This document shows, piece by piece, positions 6,853 through 11,921 of a DNA stretch of 11,921 nucleotides. A program made the translations under genes and the position numbers. Position 1 is the stretch's first letter. Every line of letters starts with the position of its first letter. Location of the stretch: contig CAYUZY010000062.1 in the NCBI GenBank assembly GCA_964448645.1, positions 1 to 11,921 on the forward strand. Direction: 5' to 3'. The stretch comes from GCA-2719315 sp964448645. GTDB lineage: Bacteria; Bacteroidota; Bacteroidia; Flavobacteriales; Flavobacteriaceae. The notes under the pieces are model-generated. The model was given only the letters and a program-made list of their open reading frames with translations. It ran no database searches and had not been told where the DNA came from.

Positions 6853-8889
6853 TTATAATTTAACTATTAAACTAGTAAAAAAATTTCTTCCAGGTGCAGC
6901 TTCATAATATCTCCCTCCAAAAGCATTAATTCGAATGTTATCATAATACTCTTTATTCAAAATATTTTTTACTCCTCCAGAAATCACTATTTCTCCCCAA
7001 CTATTATAAAAAGTTTTACTTGATTGAAAATTAAAAATACTATAAGAATCAATCTTAACTTTATTTTCATCTTCCGCATAAAATTTTCCAATGTTATTAT
7101 AACTAAATTGAACCTTCCATCCATTATTTTCATAATTCAATTCAAAATTTCTTGTGATACTAGGAATCCCTGGAATATTTTTTCCACTTAAATCTTCTCC
7201 TTTTTTTATATAATCATCAAAAATATATTTTGCATAACTTAATGATCTAATCATATTAAATTTTTTCCAAGACCTTTTATAAGACATTTCAACTCCAGTT
7301 CGATTAGTTGAACCTGCATTTCTATAAAAGGACCTCCCAGGAAATTCTTCTAATTCATAGGGCAATAATTCATTTGAAGACTTAATATAAAACAAGGTTG
7401 TTTCAACAATAATATTAGTTCCAAAAAACTTCCAGCCAATTTCATAATTTTTTGCTTTTGAAGGATTTAATTCTTTATTAAGACCTTCTTCTCCTGAAGG
7501 GTTAGAGGAAAGTTCACTTAATGAAGGTGATTCAAAACTTGTTGAAAAATTTAAAAAAATTCTATTTTTTTTACCTATTAAATAACTAATTCCAAGACTA
7601 GGATTAATAGAATTATAATTAATTTCATTACCAATCTTATCAGTCCTAATATTTTGATTATCATACCGCAATCCTGACTGAAAAAATAACTTTTTATAAT
7701 TTAAATTTGATAAAAGATATATGCCAAAATTCTTAAAAAACTCTAATTGAGAAAAAGTGATTAAACCTTTTTCGCTAAAGTTGTTTTCATATCTGTCTCG
7801 CTGATCTTCTTGTGATAAATATTCTATTCCAAATTTAGCTTTGTGTTTAAATTGATTTATTTCTTTACTAAAATCTAAACTAGTTCCAAAGCCGTAATAA
7901 TTTCTCTGTAAATCTATAATCCCTCCATTTTTAAAGGGAAGCTTTCCATTAAAATCTCTGTGAGAATAAAAAATATAATTATTAAAAAACATACCATTTC
8001 TTATGCTGGTTTTTAAATTCAAGGCTGTCTTAAAATGATTAATTTTTTCACCAGAATCATATTCTTTATTTCTTTGTCTATATGATGTTCTTTCGTTTTT
8101 TACAGATTCAATATTTAAACTACCAGGATCTTGGGCCAAAGGACTATTGGTTAAATTTAATTGCCAATCAAGTTTTATTTTTTGTGAAAATTTATGTCTA
8201 ACCTTCAAATTAAAGATTCTTTGGCTAAGTTTACTATGGTCTCTAAACCCATTAGTTTTTAAAAAATTTTGATGTAAAAGAGCTAAAGTCTTTTTTCCTC
8301 TCAATTGGACATCAAAAGAAAACATTTTCATTCCATAAGAACCAATGGTTGACCTAAACCGAGGCGAACCTCCTTTTAAACTATCTAATGTAGATATAAA
8401 AATTACCCCTCCAGAGGCATTACCATAAATACTAGATGAGGGACCTCTTATAACTTCAATTTTGTCTATTAATGATAATGGTAGATTGTCAATTTGACCT
8501 TGGCCATCAGGAGTTGTCTCAGGGATACCATCCACAATTATTTTTATTCCACGTATTCCAAAAGCAGCCCTAGAACCAAATCCTCTTATAGAAACCCTTA
8601 AATCTTGTGCAAAATTATTTGCGTTTAAAGCAAAAATACTAGGTATATTATTTAAATATTCATTAAAAGAATTTTGTTGTTTAAGTTGTTGTTGGTTTCC
8701 AAAATTAATTTTTGTTACAGAAAATGGGGTCAAACTATAATTTGTGATATTTTTTAAAGAATTTATAACTACTTCTGATAAGGTAATAGTCGAAGTTGTT
8801 GATTTTTGTTGACTAAATGATATATTCCAACAAAATATAATTGAGAATAAAAAAAAATGATCAAAAAAACTTAACTTATTAAAATTAAT
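6853..8889 (-). CDS. TonB-dependent outer-membrane receptor, YncD/PqqU-like plug motif
   Basis: This outer-membrane barrel imports a scarce ligand with energy from TonB. With Ile (ATT, 8889) as residue 1, a signal peptide ends ISFS-QQ at 26/27. A TonB-box-like TLSEVVI follows at 36-42, then a plug with RGFGSRAAFGIRG (102-114), VDGIPETTPDGQGQ (119-132) and IEVIRGPSSSIYGNASGGV (144-162). The barrel ends in NKEYYDNIRINAFGGRYYEAA and a terminal Leu. The plug motif resembles, from memory, the PQQ receptor PqqU (YncD) of E. coli more than SusC-type receptors, and there is no carboxypeptidase-like N-terminal extension. The start is unresolved: no ATG or GTG lies near the signal peptide. The nearest TTG (8991) and the ATG at 9153 give implausible N-terminal extensions antisense to the 82-residue gene. 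It leads an operon with the PqqB-like and PBP4 genes. Confidence 0.85.
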   Translation of the reverse strand: MNFNKLSFFDHFFLFSIIFCWNISFSQQKSTTSTITLSEVVINSLKNITNYSLTPFSVTKINFGNQQQLKQQNSFNEYLNNIPSIFALNANNFAQDLRVSIRGFGSRAAFGIRGIKIIVDGIPETTPDGQGQIDNLPLSLIDKIEVIRGPSSSIYGNASGGVIFISTLDSLKGGSPRFRSTIGSYGMKMFSFDVQLRGKKTLALLHQNFLKTNGFRDHSKLSQRIFNLKVRHKFSQKIKLDWQLNLTNSPLAQDPGSLNIESVKNERTSYRQRNKEYDSGEKINHFKTALNLKTSIRNGMFFNNYIFYSHRDFNGKLPFKNGGIIDLQRNYYGFGTSLDFSKEINQFKHKAKFGIEYLSQEDQRDRYENNFSEKGLITFSQLEFFKNFGIYLLSNLNYKKLFFQSGLRYDNQNIRTDKIGNEINYNSINPSLGISYLIGKKNRIFLNFSTSFESPSLSELSSNPSGEEGLNKELNPSKAKNYEIGWKFFGTNIIVETTLFYIKSSNELLPYELEEFPGRSFYRNAGSTNRTGVEMSYKRSWKKFNMIRSLSYAKYIFDDYIKKGEDLSGKNIPGIPSITRNFELNYENNGWKVQFSYNNIGKFYAEDENKVKIDSYSIFNFQSSKTFYNSWGEIVISGGVKNILNKEYYDNIRINAFGGRYYEAAPGRNFFTSLIVKL

Positions 8890-8908
8890 TTTAGCTCTTA
8901 ATAAGCTT

Positions 8909-9157
8909 ATGTATTTAAATGACCTAGAAGAAACTGTTGTTTTAATTGCTGCTGTTTTTATAATTATTGCTTTTATTGTAAAAACATACAAAGATATTAA
9001 AGAAACAATTGCTGAAGAAAAACAAAAATTATATGAAAAAAATAAAAATGAAGAAAAGGTTAAAAATCTAATTGAATATATTGAAACTAAAAGTAATTTA
9101 ATTAAAGCTCTTGTTAAAGCAAAAAAAATTATCAAAGAAAAGAAAAAAAACAATTAA
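8909..9157 (+). CDS. Small single-pass membrane protein with charged helical tail; function unknown
   Basis: I do not recognise this 82-residue protein. After MYLNDLEET it has one hydrophobic segment at about residues 10-25 (VVLIAAVFIIIAFIV), then a Lys/Glu-rich, probably helical tail (about 28-82) that ends KKIIKEKKKNN. It lacks the hinge and conserved Phe-Gly of TatA. Its codon use (GAA, AAA, GCT, ATT) looks like real coding, whereas the opposite strand reads as low-complexity Phe/Ile/Leu/Ser, so I accept this strand. It ends 5 nt before the nucleoside transporter gene, which suggests one operon. Its ATG is only about 20 nt from the likely start of the divergent receptor gene, so its promoter must lie at least partly inside that gene. 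Confidence 0.65.
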   Translation: MYLNDLEETVVLIAAVFIIIAFIVKTYKDIKETIAEEKQKLYEKNKNEEKVKNLIEYIETKSNLIKALVKAKKIIKEKKKNN

Positions 9158-9162
9158 TATAA

Positions 9163-10482
9163 ATGGACTTAATTCCTAATAGCGGTATCTCATTAGAATC
9201 TTTTTTTAGAGGACTTTCTGGAATTCTTATTCTTCTTTTATTTGCTTATTTACTAAGTAACAATAAGAGTAAGATACAGTGGAAAACCGTTTTTATTGGC
9301 CTTTCATTTCAAATTTTAATTGCTATTAGCGTTTTAAAAATTAGTTTTATAAAAATAATCTTTGAAACCATTGGCGTTTTTTTTGTAAAACTTTTAGAAT
9401 ATACTGGATCAGGAATTGAAATGCTTTTTGGAGAACTGGCTGATACTTCAAAATATGGTTTTATTTTCGTTTTTCAAGCCTTACCAATTATCATATTTTT
9501 TTCTGCTTTAACTTCAATTTTATATTATTTCAATATAATTCAAAAAATAGTAAAATTCTTAGCTGTGGTTTTAACTAAACTTCTTAACATCTCAGGGTCT
9601 GAAAGTCTTTCAGTTGCAGGCAATATTTTTTTAGGACAAACTGAAGCCCCATTACTTATAAAAGGTTACCTAAATAAGATGAATCGATCAGAAATGTTTC
9701 TGGTAATGGTTGGGGGAATGGCCACAGTAGCGGGAAGTGTTCTTGGAGCTTATATTGGCTTTTTAGGAGGAGATGATCCTGTTCTAAAATTAGAATTTGC
9801 TAAAAGCTTACTAGCCGCTTCAGTTATGGCTGCTCCTGGGGCTATTGTGATCTCTAAAATTATTTATCCACAAACTGAAAAAATTGTTTCAGAAATTGAT
9901 GTTTCTAATGTAAGTATTGGAGATAATTTTTTATCATCAATTTCAGCAGGAACTAGCGAAGGAATTAAGATAGCTGTAAATGTAGGGGCAATGCTTTTAG
10001 TTTTTTTAGCTCTAATAGCAATGATTAATGGTGGGTTATCAGGTGTTGGAAATCTTTTCGGAATTAATTCTTGGATTGAAAATAATACAATCTATGATTG
10101 CTTTTCCATTGAATTTTTACTAGGATATTTGTTTGCACCCCTTATGTGGTTAATTGGAATTGCTAAAGAAGACATTACAATTATGGGTCAACTATTAGGA
10201 ATTAAACTTGTAGCAAGTGAATTCGTAGGATATACTCAACTTGTTGATCTAAAAAATATCAATAGTAATATTCATTTTACTTACCAAAAATCTGTGATTA
10301 TGGCAACTTATATGCTTTGTGGTTTTGCAAATTTTGCTTCAATTGGAATCCAAATTGGGGGCATTGGAATAATAGCTCCAAAAAGAAGAAAAATGCTTAC
10401 TCAGCTAGGTTTAAAAGCAATGCTTGCAGGAACAATTGTATCATTAATATCAGCTTCAATTGCTGGAATTATAATTGGTTAA
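9163..10482 (+). CDS. nupC: Concentrative nucleoside transporter (CNT/NupC family)
   Basis: This inner-membrane symporter brings nucleosides in with Na+ or H+. The 439-residue product is hydrophobic throughout and carries the CNT signatures: GNIFLGQTEAPLLI (G158, Q159, T160, E161; nucleoside-binding hairpin 1), ISAGTSEGIKIAVNVGAMLL (about 260-279), SEFVGY (E353; more often NEFVAY) and CGFANFASIGIQIGG (F388, N390, S393). These correspond to the base- and ribose-binding residues known from the Vibrio cholerae CNT structure. The N-terminal region (about 10-75) holds the extra helices of bacterial CNTs. It starts with ATG 5 nt after the 82-residue membrane protein gene. Its stop overlaps the stop of the convergent symporter gene by 4 nt. 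Na+ versus H+ coupling and the exact nucleoside preference cannot be read from the sequence. Confidence 0.93.
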   Translation: MDLIPNSGISLESFFRGLSGILILLLFAYLLSNNKSKIQWKTVFIGLSFQILIAISVLKISFIKIIFETIGVFFVKLLEYTGSGIEMLFGELADTSKYGFIFVFQALPIIIFFSALTSILYYFNIIQKIVKFLAVVLTKLLNISGSESLSVAGNIFLGQTEAPLLIKGYLNKMNRSEMFLVMVGGMATVAGSVLGAYIGFLGGDDPVLKLEFAKSLLAASVMAAPGAIVISKIIYPQTEKIVSEIDVSNVSIGDNFLSSISAGTSEGIKIAVNVGAMLLVFLALIAMINGGLSGVGNLFGINSWIENNTIYDCFSIEFLLGYLFAPLMWLIGIAKEDITIMGQLLGIKLVASEFVGYTQLVDLKNINSNIHFTYQKSVIMATYMLCGFANFASIGIQIGGIGIIAPKRRKMLTQLGLKAMLAGTIVSLISASIAGIIIG

Positions 10483-11921
10483 TTCATTCTTAATCTCTTC
10501 CAAGCTTTTTGTAGAAGTATTAATGAAATAATTGATACTGTCAACAATATTATAGCAAAAATATATTCTGAATAAAGAAAATATCCTATTGAAAAAAGGA
10601 TACTATAAACAAAAAAACATCCTAAAATCATACATAAAATTCCAGTAGGAACATCCCAAGATTCTTTCTTCCCTTTTAAAGCTATTCCTTCATCTTTAGC
10701 TTCATCTACTACTTTTTTCCAACCTCTTCCTCCTGGTTGAATTTTTTTATAAAAATTCCTTAATACTTCCTTATCTTCTTCAGGAGTCAAATAAGTTATT
10801 AAAATCCAAGAAAGTGTTGTAATTGAAACTCCGATAATCAATTGACCTTCTACAGATATAGGATCAAAACCTATTCTTGGATGAATAATTTGTAGATATA
10901 AAGCCACAAGAAAAGAAATAATCATAGCAGAAATTTCACTATAAATATTAATTCGATGCCAAAACCATCTAAGTATAAAAAGTAATCCAGTCCCTGCTCC
11001 AATTTGCAATAAAATAGCAAATGCTTGTAAAGCATTACTTAATAAAAGAGCTAAGAGACAGGAAAACAACATTAACAAAACCGTTGTAATTCGACCTAGT
11101 AAAACTAATTTTTTTTCTGAAGCATTTGGTTCAAAAAATCTTCTATAAAAATCATTAACAACATAAGAGGAGCCCCAATTTAAATGTGAAGCAATTGTAG
11201 ACATAAAAGCCGCAGCTAAAGAAGCTAAAAGAAGACCTAAAAGACCTGATGGTAATAAAGTCATCATTGCTGGATAAGCCAAATCATGTCCAATAATACT
11301 ACTGTCAATTTCTGGAAAAGCCAACTGTAAATCATCAAGATTTGGAAATACAATTAAAGATGCTAAAGCAATTAAAATCCATGGCCATGGTCTAACAGCG
11401 TAATGCATAAAATTAAAAAGTAAAGTGGCCCAAACTGCATGATTTTCATTTTTAGCTGAAAGCATCCTTTGGGCAACATAACCACCTCCTCCAGGTTCAG
11501 CTCCTGGATACCAAACGCTCCACCATTGAACAGCGATAGGCAATAAAAACACAACTAAAAACATTTCTCTATTAGAAATATCAGGGATTAAATCTAATTT
11601 TGGAATAATATCAGGGTGAGAAATAAGTTCTCCTAATCCACCAATCTCTGGCAAATTAACAATTACTGCTGCTGCCCAAAAAGTAGCAACCATAGCTAAA
11701 GTAAATTGAAAAAAATCAGTTAATATAACTCCTTTTAAACCACCAAGAGAGCTATAAAAAACTGTTACTGTAGAGGCAATTAAAAGAGTTTGTATAGGAG
11801 ATAATCCTAACATTACACTCCCTATTTTAATTCCAGCCAAACATACTGTTGCCATAATCATAACGTTAAAGAAGACTCCTAAATAAACGGCTCTAAAACC
11901 TCTCAAAAAAGCAGCTCCTTT
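10479..11921 (-). CDS. Sodium:solute symporter (SSS/SLC5 family), 5' end beyond the window
   Basis: The frame is open to the right edge, and a TTG at 11906 is an internal Leu codon: upstream codons still read KGAAFLRGFRAVYLG, a normal internal SSS segment. Roughly the first 100-150 residues are missing. Counting from that Leu as residue 1, YSSLGGLKGVILTDFFQF (51-68) is the family's GG-x-x-x-V-x-x-TD signature, GGGGYVAQRMLSAKN (139-153) follows, and FMSTIASHLNWGSS (234-247) carries the Ser/Thr pair (S236, T237) matching the Na2 sodium site of vSGLT. A cytosolic segment at about 380-425 (PEEDKEVLRNFYKKI, GGRGWKKV) precedes the last two helices. The solute is unknown; sugars, carboxylates and amino acids are all possible for this family. 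The gene is convergent with the nucleoside transporter gene and overlaps it by 4 nt. Confidence 0.9.
   Translation of the reverse strand, partial: KGAAFLRGFRAVYLGVFFNVMIMATVCLAGIKIGSVMLGLSPIQTLLIASTVTVFYSSLGGLKGVILTDFFQFTLAMVATFWAAAVIVNLPEIGGLGELISHPDIIPKLDLIPDISNREMFLVVFLLPIAVQWWSVWYPGAEPGGGGYVAQRMLSAKNENHAVWATLLFNFMHYAVRPWPWILIALASLIVFPNLDDLQLAFPEIDSSIIGHDLAYPAMMTLLPSGLLGLLLASLAAAFMSTIASHLNWGSSYVVNDFYRRFFEPNASEKKLVLLGRITTVLLMLFSCLLALLLSNALQAFAILLQIGAGTGLLFILRWFWHRINIYSEISAMIISFLVALYLQIIHPRIGFDPISVEGQLIIGVSITTLSWILITYLTPEEDKEVLRNFYKKIQPGGRGWKKVVDEAKDEGIALKGKKESWDVPTGILCMILGCFFVYSILFSIGYFLYSEYIFAIILLTVSIISLILLQKAWKRLRMN

Noticed and set aside
8890..9153. N-terminal extension of the TonB receptor frame up to the ATG at 9153
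   Set aside because: It would encode about 88 low-complexity Phe/Ile/Leu/Ser residues before a complete signal peptide, and it is exactly antisense to a frame with normal coding character on the plus strand.
11372..11554. Second minus-strand frame of 60 codons inside the sodium symporter gene
   Set aside because: It overlaps the correct symporter frame out of phase. The symporter frame is continuous through this region, so there is no frameshift to explain.

Overview
The window reads as a piece of a marine, AT-rich member of the Bacteroidota, most likely class Flavobacteriia. The signs are very low G+C, A-rich start regions with almost no Shine-Dalgarno sequences, exported proteins whose signal peptides end in a Ser-Gln cleavage site, lipoproteins, a TonB-dependent receptor, and an O-antigen-ligase-like protein of a type I associate with flavobacteria. 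Genes are packed with spacers of 5-15 nt, and both convergent gene pairs share their stop codons in the same 4-nt overlap (TTAA). This suggests a streamlined genome.

Layout from left to right. (1) Bases 1-277, minus strand: start of a polytopic membrane protein (O-antigen ligase-like), using a TTG start and running off the left edge. (2) A strong intrinsic terminator at 313-339 closes a monocistronic gene (390-3245, minus) for a 951-residue Ala/Thr/Ser-rich surface lipoprotein with an N-terminal coiled coil, a seven-row leucine-rich beta-repeat and a repetitive C-terminal region. Its codon use and leader look like those of a highly expressed gene, and a near-consensus sigma-54 promoter lies upstream. 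(3) A divergent lipoprotein dipeptidase of family M19 (3459-4607, plus). (4) A three-gene minus-strand operon, in transcription order: TonB-dependent receptor, exported PqqB-like metallo-beta-lactamase-fold protein, and PBP4-type D-Ala-D-Ala carboxypeptidase (8889 down to 4604). (5) A plus-strand pair: an unrecognised 82-residue membrane protein and a CNT nucleoside transporter (8909-10482). (6) A sodium:solute symporter (10479-11921, minus) whose N-terminus lies beyond the right edge.

How the genes may work together. The operon in (4) is the most interesting part. The receptor plug carries a motif that I associate with the YncD/PqqU family (TonB-dependent uptake of the cofactor pyrroloquinoline quinone), and the next gene encodes an exported relative of PqqB. 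No other pqq gene is visible. A scavenging role for PQQ or a related quinone or peptide is an inference. The M19 dipeptidase and PBP4 both act on small peptides or peptidoglycan in the envelope. The CNT and sodium symporters import nucleosides and an unknown solute. No mobile element, CRISPR array, tRNA or rRNA was seen.
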